NCBI GenBank assembly: GCA_902702965.1
Contig: CACRXP010000028.1
Location: forward strand, 1,893,084-1,957,083
Reading direction: 5' to 3'
DNA from: Spirometra erinaceieuropaei
Lineage: Eukaryota; Platyhelminthes; Cestoda; Diphyllobothriidea; Diphyllobothriidae
Length of the DNA stretch: 64,000 nucleotides
Part shown: positions 13,045 through 24,155 of the stretch, in pieces
Position numbering within the stretch: the stretch's first letter is position 1
Layout: each line of letters starts with the position of its first letter
Translations under genes and position numbers: made by a program
The notes under the pieces: generated by a model
The model's input: only the letters and a program-made list of their open reading frames with translations
Told to the model about the DNA's origin: nothing
Databases searched by the model: none

Positions 13045-14123
13045 TTGCTACCGATAGTTCGACCGTCGTTGTCGGCGATTTCTACCGTGTGCTGCACAAC
13101 ATGGTGAGGGCAGGGACGGTGACTTGCGCGTTATTTAGCTTATAGTGAATGTCGACTTGCGCAGCATCTACCGCAGTCTAATCTCCCACTCCTCACCTGG
13201 GCCCGTTGTCAGGACAGAGTGAAGAAGACCGGAGGCGGGGGAGGGTGCGGGTGGATGGCACGGTCGAACCCGCACCTTTGCTTTCCACCTCACACTCCCT
13301 GACTCATGCAGCGAATGACCACGATTTTAACATCAAAAGGGGCTGGTGCGGCCGAGGTCGCACCTAGGCGTGCCGTCACACCTGGCTGGGATCCCACGGA
13401 GTGGGAGTGCAATAAAGGCCATATCAAGAAGGAGTCATTGCAGCCTAACTGTTAGGCCACCAGTTGACCTGTCCACACAAACACACAGCACTGGGCCGAC
13501 TGCGAGGTCCAAGTAATCTCGCCAGTTGGCAACCTTCCAAGCCACTGCCTTTAGTGTACAGTGATAGCTTCAATCGCGTCAGATTGTTTATAGTGAGGGG
13601 AAAGTGCGATGAGCCGTCGACTTCACTCTCCCTTACCATTTCCAGGCCCCAGTCACTGTCCGAGCCGCTCAGTTGACAGGTGCGGGGAATGGGCGTGGTG
13701 GCTGACATGGCCTAGTGACCTTGTTTGCACGCGCCTCATGCACGACCCGGCCCCCCAAACACAAGCGCCGGGATTTCACACAACGGGGATTCAGCGATGT
13801 ACATCTTACATGCGTTTGAGTGTCGTAGGTCACGTTGGGAATGAGCCACTTCAGCCTGGCTCTCGACCCACTAATCGACACAAACACACAACTGGGCAGA
13901 CTGCTTGGACTGAGTTGGGGCGTCATTCCAAGCCACGGCGCTTGACGCACCGTGACAGTCTCAGACTCAAATCGCACATGAACCAGAGGGGGCGCATGGA
14001 GATGGAGCAGACATTCACACTGGCCACTTCTGTGGGAGGTGGCAATTGGATGCTTATGATGGGTGATGATGCTGTGTGTTTTAGGTGCGGAAGATGCGAT
14101 GGTGTGGTGTGGGTGGCGGCTGT
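13045..14123 (-). repeat. Repeat A, copy 3, as 3' tail of LINE copy 1
   Basis: Read on the minus strand, this directly follows the last zinc-finger codons of LINE copy 1. It contains the module 'cggacagtgactggggcctg' once, the TATA-like and pyrimidine blocks, and the common 3' end at 13050-13075 (cgccgacaacgacgg variant of the hairpin). Its position suggests that repeat A is the untranslated tail of this LINE family. It shows internal similarity between its two halves, so part of the tail arose by an old tandem duplication. Confidence 0.7.
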
Positions 14124-14876
14124 CTACCACAGGTTTTCGTAAATACACATGTGGACTAATGGGCCCATGCGGTGGCTGAATTAGGGGATACAATGAGGGC
14201 AGTTGGGACGATTTGGCGAGTGCATGTAGGCGCTCCAGGCACTGATCCGCCAGTCTCTGCGCAATGGTGGATGAATGGGGACAGTGTGGACAGAAAGAGT
14301 CGGCGGTGCCAGTGTCGGTTTCGGAAATGGTGGCAATGGCGGACACCGTGGGCAGTTGAGGCGAATGCGTCTGGTGTATGCTGGTGCTTCAGGCACTGGT
14401 TCGTCAGTCTCTTTGCGAAGGATTCGCAAATGAACAACAAGGTTGATGCGCGAGGTAAAGGTGCGGTCGCAATGAGAACAGGTATGGGTCGAGTTGGTAG
14501 GGGTTGACGTTTGTAAGTGTGACAGGGTTGTGTGAACTGCTAGTGTGTACAGGAGCTGCCGTAGCGTATGTTGGGTCAATGGAGGATGATGAGAAGGCGG
14601 ATGAAGAAGAGGAGGATGCTAGTGCGGGTTCGGGAGTGAGATCAGTGCTAGTTGTCGGTGTCAAGAATGAGGCAGAGTTCGAGGAGGAGACGACAGCTGG
14701 TGTAGGCCGAGTGCTGCAGTTGGTACGGAAATGTCCTACAAGGCCGATTGGTGGCCCGAAAGCCCGCCGGCAGAGTGGACAGGTAGAGGGTGGTTAAGCG
14801 TTGGCATTACGAGGTGAGCGCAATTGATATTTGCGATCCTCGCGTTTGACTTTGACGGCGGTTATGTGGCTGGCTT
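14124..14876 (-). pseudogene. LINE copy 1 C-terminal zinc-finger region
   Basis: After the RT tail come Cys/His units in several frames: CPLCRRAFG with GLVGHFRTNC near 14780-14715, a Ser/Thr/Pro-rich linker, CSHCDRTFTSRIN with a damaged His pair near 14490-14430, and CPRC/CPHC starts near 14345-14180. Canonical family members carry several C2H2 fingers of the form CPHCxRTFxxxxGLxGHxRIH here. They are thought to bind nucleic acid, but their role in the element is not established. The last readable residues end at the TAG at 14124-14126. Confidence 0.65.
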
Positions 14877-15092
14877 CATAGGTCACTGCGACTGTCTTCA
14901 GTGTCCTCATCCAGGTCAGTCGGTCGGTCTCGGAAGAGATCTTTCCAGTTGGCCAGGTTGATCTGCAGACGCTTCAGGGAGGTCTTCAAAGTGTCCTTGT
15001 AGCGGCGGACTTGGCCTCCTTGTCGGTGGGAACCAGTGGCGACATCTCCGTAGAGGAGTCGTTTGGGTAACCGCTCGTCATCCATGCGCATC

Positions 15093-15260
15093 AGGTGGCC
15101 GCTCCAGCGCAGCTGCATTTGCCTCAGTATGGCGTAGATGCTGCGCATTCCCGTCCGTTCCAGCACATCAGTGTCGAGGTGGCCGATCCAGCGCAGTTGC
15201 AGTTGCATCAGCACGCCACAGATGCTGAGGATTCCCGTCCGTTCCAGTTCGTCTGTGTCC
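15093..15260 (-). repeat. 84-bp in-frame tandem duplication inside the LINE RT tail
   Basis: The units 15093-15176 and 15177-15260 are each 84 bp and diverged. In the protein frame they give two 28-residue units containing DTDELERTGILSI and DTDVLERTGMRSI, each ending in LRW(I/S)GHL. LINE copy 2 has one unit at the matching place (about 61690-61775). The length is a multiple of three, so the frame is kept. Confidence 0.8.
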
Positions 15261-15439
15261 GCTATCCGGCCCTGCCACCTCAGCTTCATTATCCGTCGAA
15301 GACAGCCGAGTTTGGAGGGGTTGAGTATTCGCGCCTGCTTCTTGTACACCGTTCAGGTATTCGCCCCATGCAACAGCGTTGGCAGCATGACCGCCTTGTA
15401 CATCTTCAGTTTAGTGTTGAGATAAAGACCGTGTTGATT

Positions 15440-16700
15440 CTAGACTGTGCTTTGCAGACGGCCGATGGCTCGACTAGCTGTGGAAATCCGACGGGCCACT
15501 TCATCGTCGGTCTTGGTGGTGCGGGAAAGGGTGCTGCACAGGAAGTAGCAGTTGTCCGCGACTTGCGGTTGGGCACCGTTCACATTGAGTTGGGGTGCGA
15601 CGTAGGCAGCGTTGGGTGGCGGTTGATTCATGATCACAGTCCTCTCGGTGTTGATGACCAGGCCGAAGTTGTCGCAGGCGGCGGCGAAGGGATCCATGCT
15701 CTTTTGCATGTCCCCTTCCATGGTGGTGTTGAGGGCGCAGTCGTCGGCTAAGAGAAGTTCATGGACGGTGGTTTCGGATACCCGCGACTGGAAGTCCATC
15801 CGCCAGTGGTAAAGGAGTTTGCCGTCCGTCCTGTAAGCGATGAGGATCCCAGGGCGTTCGTCACGGCAGGCGTCCATCAGCGTGGCAGAGAACATAAGGC
15901 TGAAGAGAGTGGGCGCGAGGACGCAGCCCTGCTTCACTCCGTTGGTCACTGCGAATGTCTCTGAGACAGCTCCATTGTCCGTGACTCGCGCCATCATGCC
16001 GCCGTGGAACTGACGCATCATCTGAGTGAGACGCTCAGGACAGCCGAATTTTTGCATGATTTTCTACGGTCCTTCGCGATTCACCGTGTGGAAGGCTATC
16101 GTCGGATCCACGAAGGTAGATTACAGGCGGGTCCACATGTTTTGACACTTCTTCTGCGGTTGACGGGTGACAAAGATCATGTCCGTGGTTACGCGATGAT
16201 GGCTGATGCCGCACTGGCTTTCCGGTAGGAGGCCTCGTTCCAGGTGATTGTTCAGGCGGTTGGAAATAATGCGAGCGAAGATCTTCCCAGTTATATTCAG
16301 CAAGGAGACGTCTCAGTGGTTGTCGCGGAACTAACGATTACCTTTCTGCTTATAGGGGTGGACGATTGTGGCATCCTTGAAATCCTGCGGGACTTGTTCA
16401 TGATGCCACATCGGCTGGAAGAGCGCCGTCAGATGATTCATGATTTGGGGGTGACCACGTTTGTAGATCTCAGTAGGGATCGCGTCCGATCCGGGCGCTT
16501 TCCCGCTGGAGAGCTGCTGCTTGGCCCTGATGGCGGGAGATCGAGGTTGGTGTTGTTCTCCACTTGATACATACAGGTGATAGCAGCGTCGGAGATGTTG
16601 GGGGGGGGGAAGGGGGGCGGTTGAGGACGCCTCTGAAGTGTTCGGCCCACCGCTTTAAACTTCGCATCTTCCCAGTGAGTAGGGTGGTTACGTCGATGCT
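15440..16700 (-). pseudogene. LINE copy 1 reverse transcriptase domain
   Basis: RT blocks can be followed across frames. KRWAEHFRGVLNRP lies near 16665-16620; a G-homopolymer region at 16602-16618 shifts the frame; ARIISNRLNNHLERGLLPE and STFVD follow near 16303-16110; then comes a 205-codon frame (16057-15440) with GVKQGCVLAPTLF and the catalytic box LLLADDCAL. The AFDTV motif reads AFHTV, so one conserved residue is lost, although the FVD and ADD aspartates remain. RTs of this type copy element RNA onto the nicked target. Stops and shifts make this copy dead. Confidence 0.8.
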
Positions 16701-16857
16701 GAGAAGATCAGTACTTGCCTGGGCCGTGGCACGGTAGACAGCCTTTATTGAGACGAAGAAGCTTTTCCATTCGTTGTGGCTCGCCTATGCTTGGATCCTC
16801 TTGGCCTTGTGAGCCGTCCAAGCGTCCAAGGCGAGGGTAGCAAAGCAGTATTCAACT

Positions 16858-17794
16858 TACGTGGCGGTTGCTTACCTTGAGGTCCCCTGCGAGGCTGCAT
16901 GTGAATCCGCATATTGAAAAGGATAAGGCGATGGTCGGTTCACCCGTCGGCATCCGGAATCGCCTTTGTCATCCGCACGTCCCGCTGGTCTCGCCTCCGG
17001 ACGAGGACAAAGCCCAGCAGGTGCTAGCGTCGCGAACGAGGGTGCATCCAGGTGACCTTCTCTCGCAGCGGGAGGCGGAAGTAGGTGTTAGCCAGGATAA
17101 GCCAGTGTTCTGCGCAGATTCATAGGAGGAGCATGCCACTGTTATTGGAGCCGTTAAGACCATGGGGACCCAGCACTTCTCTCCCGGCAGCATTGCCTGT
17201 GCCGACGCGGGCGTTGAACTCACCAAGGACAATCAACTTATCCGCCTTCGACACAGTCGCCAGGAGTGCGTGCAGGTTCTCATAGAATTTGTCCCTTTCA
17301 GCGTCAGGGCTGGTCATCGGGGAGACGTAGACGCTGACGATTGTGGCGAATCTGTCTTCCCGGAGAGGCAGGTGGAGGCTCATTAGACGATCGTTGATGC
17401 TCTGCGGCAGACAGGACAGTCGTCCCATGATGTCGTTCGGGTTGTCTAAGGCGATGCTCTCGTACCGTCGCTCTGCCTTTGGACGACCGCTCCAGACGAA
17501 GGTGTGGCTGGCACCAAGCTCCTCAAGTTTTCCTTGTTCAGAGAAGCGGGTTTCGCTGAGTGCAGCGATGTCCACCTTGTAGCACGCCAGTTCGTGGGCC
17601 ACTAGCGCCGTCCTCCGTTCCGGTCGGATGTTACTGAGGTTGTCTGAAAGGGAACAAACATTCCAGGCTGCCAGAGTGAGCGGACTCACCCTACCAGTCT
17701 GGCGATTGGGGCGGCGGAGAGGGGTAGAAGGAAGAGAGAGAATTTTGTTTTCGATTTGGTTGTTTTGACCGTGTGTTTTGTGTCTGTGGGCCAC
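16858..17794 (-). pseudogene. LINE copy 1 endonuclease domain
   Basis: An open frame of 224 codons begins with ATG at 17794. It carries the EEP nuclease landmarks: [10 protein letters not shown] near residue 40, the catalytic Glu context [11 protein letters not shown], and LGEFNARVG, where the usual Asp of GDFNAR is Glu. The frame meets TGA at 17120-17122 and then continues in register with CAEHWLILANTYFRLP, a TAG at 17024-17026, a TGA at 16940-16942, and TDHRLI, the His-containing end motif. Such nucleases nick the target DNA to prime reverse transcription. Three in-frame stops and a short scrambled stretch around residues 115-125 make it non-functional. Confidence 0.8.
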
Positions 17795-20700
17795 GGTCAG
17801 CGTGCAGACGACGTGAATCCCAGCATTTGTGTAGGGCAGCCTTTCTGACCTATTCTCCCTCGTGGGTGTGAACAGTGCCCTCCCTAAATAGGCTTCTCAT
17901 ACATCCCAGACGGCCGCTGGACTCCACTATGGGCCACGGCTTTTGTGTTTAGTGGGAGAACGACCCGAGTTAGCCTGGGCCACCTACGAAGTCGTTGTCA
18001 CTCACGCCGTAAGACTTGAATGGGGGAGGGTATGGAGACGGGATGCAGAGCTTTCACGTCCCTTTCTAAACCAACTGATTACTGAAATATAAACAGTGAG
18101 TAGACAAATTCAACATTTAATATTTAGCTTACAATAAGGTCGCACAAGAACCAGCAGAAAAAAGCCAGCAGGCGAGAACAGCAAAAAGCAAAGGCAGCAG
18201 AGGAAATTCAACAGAACGCCATTTAGCTTTCCACAAGGACAAACACAAACAAGTAGACAAAAGGCCAATCTAGGAGCGCGATGGTTGCTTACCTGCGCGG
18301 TCACTTACCTTTTGGTCTCCAGCGACGTTCTTTAACTTATTATCGGGGCTTAGATTTTCCGAGCTCCAAGGTAACAGCTCATTATTGGCAATTGCTTTAG
18401 TAGTTCATGGGATATACCGCTGTGACTTGTGCATGCGTAGTTTAAATGTCGCATAAGCCCAAGCAACAAATATCACTCTACTCCTAAATTCTAGAGCAAA
18501 AATCTAATGAACCAAAAACAGAATTCTATGAAAACGACCCCCGAGCAGGTTAACACGCTGAGACCAGTTGTCGTAGCTAGTGCTTTGCACAGGATGGTTG
18601 TTCAAAAACCCATATAACTCAACGTCCTTCAGGCGAGCAGAGACAGAAAACCGGTCGAAGGTGCGATTTGCCCTTACGTAGACCAGTTTCATTTCATTTG
18701 CGACTACAAACCTAGTAGTGGGATTTTATACCGACTGAAAACCACCATAACGATAAATAATCGCCTGGGTAGAGACAATGCAATCCAGGAGGTAGTTGAA
18801 GTGGTGAACTGTATTCAACTGGTCGGCACTCAAATTCTTCGCTCGCATTCTTAACCCTTTAGAGTCCGTTCAAATTGTTTTTTTCAATTATTTTACCTTT
18901 TGAAAACTGATTATCGAACTAAACTGACTGTCTCGAAAATCAATTCAAGGGTCTGGCTTTTGGGTAGTTTCGCTTTTTCAAGACTAACTTGCGGTGTTTA
19001 TATAACCCTTACTATCCTAACGTTACGTATATACAACGGTTGCTCGAATATATCCATCACATGATGCCAAGTATTTTACTTTGTCGTTAAGTGTTTCGGA
19101 TGAAGGTCGGATGTTAGCTCCTGTTTTGCTGTGTAAGGAAACGAGCACGAAAAGTTTACTCTAAATGCTTTCTGTAATTGAGCAATTGAACTTTATACCC
19201 AGGATAATCAGACGAAATCGCATATTAGATTCCGTATGCTTTTTAGACAATAAGAAGCGAATTCAACTTTAAAAACTGTGATTTATCAATTAGTAGTATT
19301 TTGTACCAGAAAACACAGCAATGAGGTCATTTGACAATAGCCTTTTTAAGGCATCAAGAATTACAAGTCGTGAACAAATACAAAGGGAGTACCCGCCGCA
19401 TAGTTCCACTTTTCTTTATCACGTCACAAGATGGAAATTCCGGGACATATTTGCCCTATTGTTGTCTGCAAACAGATATGCACTTGCAGGGGTGCCGTGT
19501 AAATTGTTATTAACATTAGCGTGGTCCCCCTCTGTCGAATTAATGCTGGCAAAACTGTGTTTAGAACCAAGCGGGGACCAGAAATAAGAAATACGACAGT
19601 TTTATTCGTGAATCACCATAACCATATGCCCGCTAAGTAATCACGGGAAAGGCTTGTCACTATTCTCTCTTTGGGTAATTGGGAATAAGGTAGGGAAATT
19701 CGGTTTTTATCTGCAAAAGTTCACGTCACAATCAGTTTTAGCTCGGAAACCGTGTAAAGGAAGTATTTTATTTGCTAAGAAGTACGTTGGCTATCAACAT
19801 TTATTCAGGAAGATCCTTTATTTTAGCGATGTTTTTTCTTTAGGCAAGGAGCCAACTTTTCAAAATCTGTCGACGGGTCTGACATTTGGCAACGGACGCC
19901 GCCAGTAGCAAGGCGTTCAGTTTTATAATCTCCTCAGAAACGAATGCATTGGGCTAGAGTAAATCCCCCAAAATAAATCTTTCCCGGCTCAGACCGGAAG
20001 CTAAAAGGAACATTTGAACCGGATTTTGTCAAATACTGCGGGATAACCGCGTAGTATTGATAAGTTGTCAACAAGCAGTCTATAATATTCAAATATTGCA
20101 TGATTCGGCAGAACATATGTTTGGCTTTTTAGCCAGTACCTCGGGTGTCCTTATAGTGAATCATGCAGCAAGGTGTTCATCAGTAGCATGAGGAATGCGT
20201 TTGGTAACCCCGAAATTTACCGTTAAAGAACGAAAACTGCAGTCTTGAAGGATCATACTCCTGTTCACCGTTCAATCAAATGAAGCTTACGATGAAAATC
20301 TCGTGGTTCGACATAGGGATCATCCTCCCGCCTCCTGCCAGTAGCTCCGATTTAAATCTCCTCGTAAATGTTATCAATCTTACCAAAAGAGACTGGCGCA
20401 GGACCAAAAATAACTTTTCAGGGAAAAAGAAGCCTGGGTTTGCGCCTAGAACAAGGTGGCCGTTTCAATCCCTGGCAGACCTGCCAGTGCATTACGTACA
20501 ACAAGGACAATCAACCAGATAATGCCGTTTCGTGCTTATTAGCGGTCTCCATTTTTCTCCCCTTTTAACCCACTTCCACCCCGTATGCGCTGTTCTTTAC
20601 GGCCGTAACTAGGTGACTTTATAATAAACCAGTCTTTCATATTTCTGATTTTTTGTATAAAACTATTTCTCGGCTAGTAAATAATAATTTGCAGACCGAG

Positions 20701-20999
20701 TTGTTCCAGATATATCCATTTAGATATGCGTGCTTTGTTGATACTATTTCTCGATTATTAGGAGACATTAAAGGTGCTTTCTGGAGCATGCGCTTATGCT
20801 ACCACGCCTTTCTTTCTTGGCTCTTTGTCGAGAGCACGACAATGGTCAGAGTTTTGTTGAATACTTCCTGCTTTATAGGACAGGCCTATGTAAAATGAAG
20901 TCGATAATGTGTGTGCTAGAACAGAAGGAACATTAAACTGGTCGATTTCGGCTGAAAAAACGTAACTAAACTTTAAAAATATTGGCAAATAAAAACATG
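17795..20999. other. LINE 5' flank and unique DNA; no gene seen
   Basis: 17795-18060 may be the LINE 5' untranslated region, being relatively GC-rich and directly upstream of the nuclease start. Beyond that the DNA is AT-rich with ORFs of 60-90 codons and no recognisable motif. Confidence 0.45.
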
Positions 21000-22065
21000 G
21001 CGACGGTAGGTTGTGGATCCCAACTTCGCAACCAGTAACCCCACGCTCGTGTAATACGGGAATAGTGGTAATAGGGGTTTTACGGGCGGCGTATCACCGA
21101 GTAGGGGGAGCGAGATGTATGCTTTAAAACTTAAAAATTGGCAGATTTCCTCTGAAATTCTTTTTCCACGCCCGTATATAGTAAAGGAAATGAGCGCACT
21201 AACTGAAAAATAAACAAACAATTTACAAGAGATAAAAAGTAACCGAATATTCCGTCACTCGCAAATTTGCGACAGATCAGGAACCAAAGGAACGAACAAC
21301 GAATAGGAGGGAAGAACGGTAAGTGCCAAATATTTCAACTGCATAAATAAACTGCGAGGCGGCGTAGTGCATATATTAGAGAAGCTATGAAAATACATTC
21401 TAATGAGCAAGGGAGAAGTCAAATAACGTAATTACGAAGGCCTGTCTATATTGTCATAATAAGTCAACTGACTACCGTAAAGTAAAAATTTAAGAATAAT
21501 AAATATTTATATGTAAGGTTTATGCACAATAATGAAATGCATTTATGAGCAAGGTAGATGATAATGGTTGTTTTTTTTTCTTTCTAAAATACACATAATC
21601 GGCTCTAGGTCGCAGAAAATTCAGAAAACCGCAGCTTGATTTCCTGACCAAAGTGGAGGACTCAACCGAGGCTATAAACTCGAAGAAGGTGAGAAAATAC
21701 TGTCAAGTAAGGGAAATGTTACCTAGTTTGGCAAAATGCCAATTGGGACGCCAAATGCACCAGCAAGTAATGAGGTTGTGCACAGATGGACATGTGTTCT
21801 GGTACGGCCGATGTCGAGTGAGGAAAGCTCTAGGGGTTTCGGTGTCGCAACCGGCAATATGGGCCCACGTAGAAGGCGTTCAATATCGCCTGCGGTTAGG
21901 CCTAGACAGTTTTGGCCTAAAGCAAGCGTGGGAAATATCCTTGTCGCATATTGCGGAAGCATATCCGGTCAGCAGCTTTCGGAAAAGGGAACCTGAAGGG
22001 CTTCTTACCGAGCGCAATTTAACGGCCATTTGTATGTAAACTTTGTACAGCAACTCAACCGAAAT
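21000..22065 (+). repeat. Tandem duplication unit 1, with broken transposase-like frame
   Basis: Aligns over its whole length with 22648-23700, offset about 1650 bp, at an estimated 75-80% identity. Shared landmarks include 'gaatgaaatgcatttatga', 'ataataagtcaactg' and 'gcaatttaacggccattt'. A 128-codon frame (21653-22039) has EAINSKKVRKYCQVREML, a KCQ start and RLCTDGHVFWYGRCRVRKA. This resembles the zinc-ribbon start of Merlin (IS1016-like) transposases (SEELVxYCQxRxLLxxxxxCxxC). Cys positions are damaged and no DDE domain follows. Confidence 0.55.
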
Positions 22066-22647
22066 TCCCTGAAATCCTATTTTCTGTGAGAACTAATTAT
22101 TTCTACGTTAATAAATAATGATTTACAACCCCAACTATGCCTTTTTTCTAAGAACAGTCGCTTTTTCGGAGCCGTATGACTTTGGGGAATGCAGGTTGGG
22201 CAGATTTTGCGTTATAGGGATTTTCTTGTGCTAATTCATGACATTTCATGAGTTAGCACACCTACTGTACTTTAATACAAGTGGCAAAACTTAAATTTAT
22301 CCAAGTACACGCAATATGCATGTCTTCCGAAGCACTTTTCTTCGCTAAAATGTAGTTATTCTTTGGTTACCTAAAAACGTTTTGCGAGCGTTGTTTCCCT
22401 GTTAATTTGTCCAGTTGGACAACGCACATATCTGGCGCGGCTTCACAGAGTTTCTGGAGTTGTATTAAACTTGGACGGGGTTTGAGTTTAAGCGTGTGCT
22501 ACGTATTGTAACGATACGAATAAAAACCGGAAAATTACAAGATCTACACCATCAAAACGATTAACCAGGCCGGCCCGTCTTTGGATAAGGTCCATCAAAA
22601 GCATACTGGTCAAAATTTCCATAATGCTACCACTTCTATAGGATCTG
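22066..22647. other. Spacer between duplicated units; no gene seen
   Basis: AT-rich spacer of about 580 bp. It contains a hairpin at 22227-22260 with a 15-bp stem (one mismatch) and a four-base loop. Confidence 0.6.
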
Positions 22648-23700
22648 AGGCAAAGGTAGGTTGTGTAAGCCCACCTCGCAATCAGCAACCTCAGGTTCAT
22701 GTAATACAGGAGTGGGGGTAATAGGGGCTTTACGAGTGGGACATCGCGGCGTAGGGAGGCAAAATGCACACAATAAGACTTAGATAATAGGTATATATCC
22801 TCGGAAATGTTTCTTCGACGCCTATAAGTAGCAACGGAAGCGACAGCGTTAATTGAACAATAAACAAAGGGAAGTTTCAGTAAGTAAAGGTTGATTGAAT
22901 AATTCCCGCCTGAAAATTTGTGAAAGCCCAGAGATCAGTAAAACTAACAACCAGTAAGAGGGAAGAACAGTAAGTACCAAATATAACAACTATGAAAATT
23001 TACTGCAAGTAGACCCAGTGCACATGAATATTAGAGAAGCTATGGAAACACCTTAATGAACAAGGAAAAAACCAAATAATGCAAGCATGGATGCCTGTCT
23101 GTGCATCCATAATAAGTCAACTGGCTACTGCAAAATAAAAATTTAAGAAAACACATATTTATGTGTAAAGGCTATGTACAACAATGAAATGCATTTATGA
23201 ACAGAATAGATAATAATGGTTGTTTACTTCCCTCTAAAATGCAGAACATTATCTCCAGGCCGCAGAAATTTCAGACAATCGCAGCTTGACTTTCTGACCA
23301 AAGCGGAGGAAATAATCGAAGTTATAAACTCGGAGAAGTTGGTAGAATACTGTCAGACGAGGGCACTGCTAGCTAACGTAGGAAAATGCCAATGTGTTAG
23401 ACTACCCACCGACAGATATGTGTTCCGGTGCGGCCAATGTCTAAAGAGGAAAGCTCTAAGGAGTCCGATGCCGGGTCAAATAATATGGGCCCACGTGGAC
23501 GGGGTTCAGTATCGTCTGCGGTTTGGCCTAGACAGCTTTGACCTAAAGCAAGCGTAGGAAATATCCCTGTCGCATACTGCGGAGGCATATCCGGTGCATC
23601 AGCTTCCCGAACAGGGAACCTGAAGGGCTCCTTTCCGAAAGCAATTTAACGGCCATTTTTAAGTAAATTTTTGCACATCAACTCAACTGAATTTAACTGT
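22648..23700 (+). repeat. Tandem duplication unit 2, with broken transposase-like frame
   Basis: Second copy of the unit at 21000-22065. The frame 23216-23557 has EVINSEKLVEYCQTRALLA, KCQCVRLPTDRYVFRCGQC and LKRKALR, which keeps the second Cys pair better than unit 1, and it stops at TAG after DLKQA. The next residues (EISLSHTAEAYPV) match unit 1 beyond that stop, so the stop is an acquired nonsense mutation. The Merlin-type reading is tentative. The duplication is direct observation. Confidence 0.55.
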
Positions 23701-24155
23701 CTTATTATTGATTATGCGAGGGATTACGCATGAGTATTCTTGAAGAACTAAGTAAGCCATGGCGTACGCGTTCGACAACAGAGACCATTCGAAGGTACCG
23801 TAGAAGTTGAGCGTTTGCCCTCTAACCGGGACAAAGTAAACCAAAACACAGTCGACGATCCTTACAGCACGCGTTGTATGATGAACGCCGGCATCACACA
23901 AGAAGGTAACGCCAGTCTTCTCGAAGAAGTTAATAACTCACGGCGTACACATCCGACAACAAAAATTGCTCGCAGATATCGAGGAAGCCGAGCGTTTGTG
24001 CTCTAACCAGGGCAAAGTAAACCAAAACGGAGCCGAGGATCCTTACAGCATGCGTTCCACTGCGAGTACAACCATCATACAAAAAGGTGCAGCTACCCTT
24101 TTGGAAGCGACGGACTACGGAGAGGGTGGCGAGCACCGAAGACCACCTCATACCA
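23701..24155 (+). repeat. 181-bp tandem repeat, about 2.5 units
   Basis: Blocks such as 'aaagtaaaccaaaac' recur at 23832 and 24013, giving a period of 181 bp; a partial third unit ends near 24155. Neighbouring blocks ('gatccttacagca', 'gagcgtttg') recur in the same order. Translated, the units give similar peptides (VDDPYSTR/AEDPYSMR), but 181 is not a multiple of three, so the frame changes each unit. It is a minisatellite or the remnant of a coding repeat. Confidence 0.7.

Larger units (their letters stand above)
14124..17794 (-). mobile_element. LINE copy 1: endonuclease, RT and zinc-finger coding region (broken)
   Basis: A non-LTR retrotransposon coding region on the minus strand, about 3.7 kb, decayed by stops and frameshifts. 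The order is an exonuclease-endonuclease-phosphatase (EEP) type endonuclease (17794 to about 16858), a shortened linker, an RT (about 16700 to 15440), a conserved RT tail (to 14876), then Cys/His fingers ending at a stop at 14124-14126. Related elements are abundant in diphyllobothriid genomes and are often misnamed 'craniofacial development protein 2' or 'endonuclease-reverse transcriptase'. The clade (RTE or CR1-like) is not assigned. About 120 residues of the linker between nuclease and RT seem deleted near 16835 compared with copy 2. Repeat A follows as the tail. Confidence 0.85.

Noticed and set aside
13609..14346. Long overlapping frames (177 and 225 codons) on both strands
   Set aside because: They lie over the LINE finger tail and repeat A and mix frames; neither is a separate gene.
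20380..20540. Possible SINE with B-box-like 'gtttcaatccc'
   Set aside because: The A box is unconvincing and the body does not align with the SINE at 3075.
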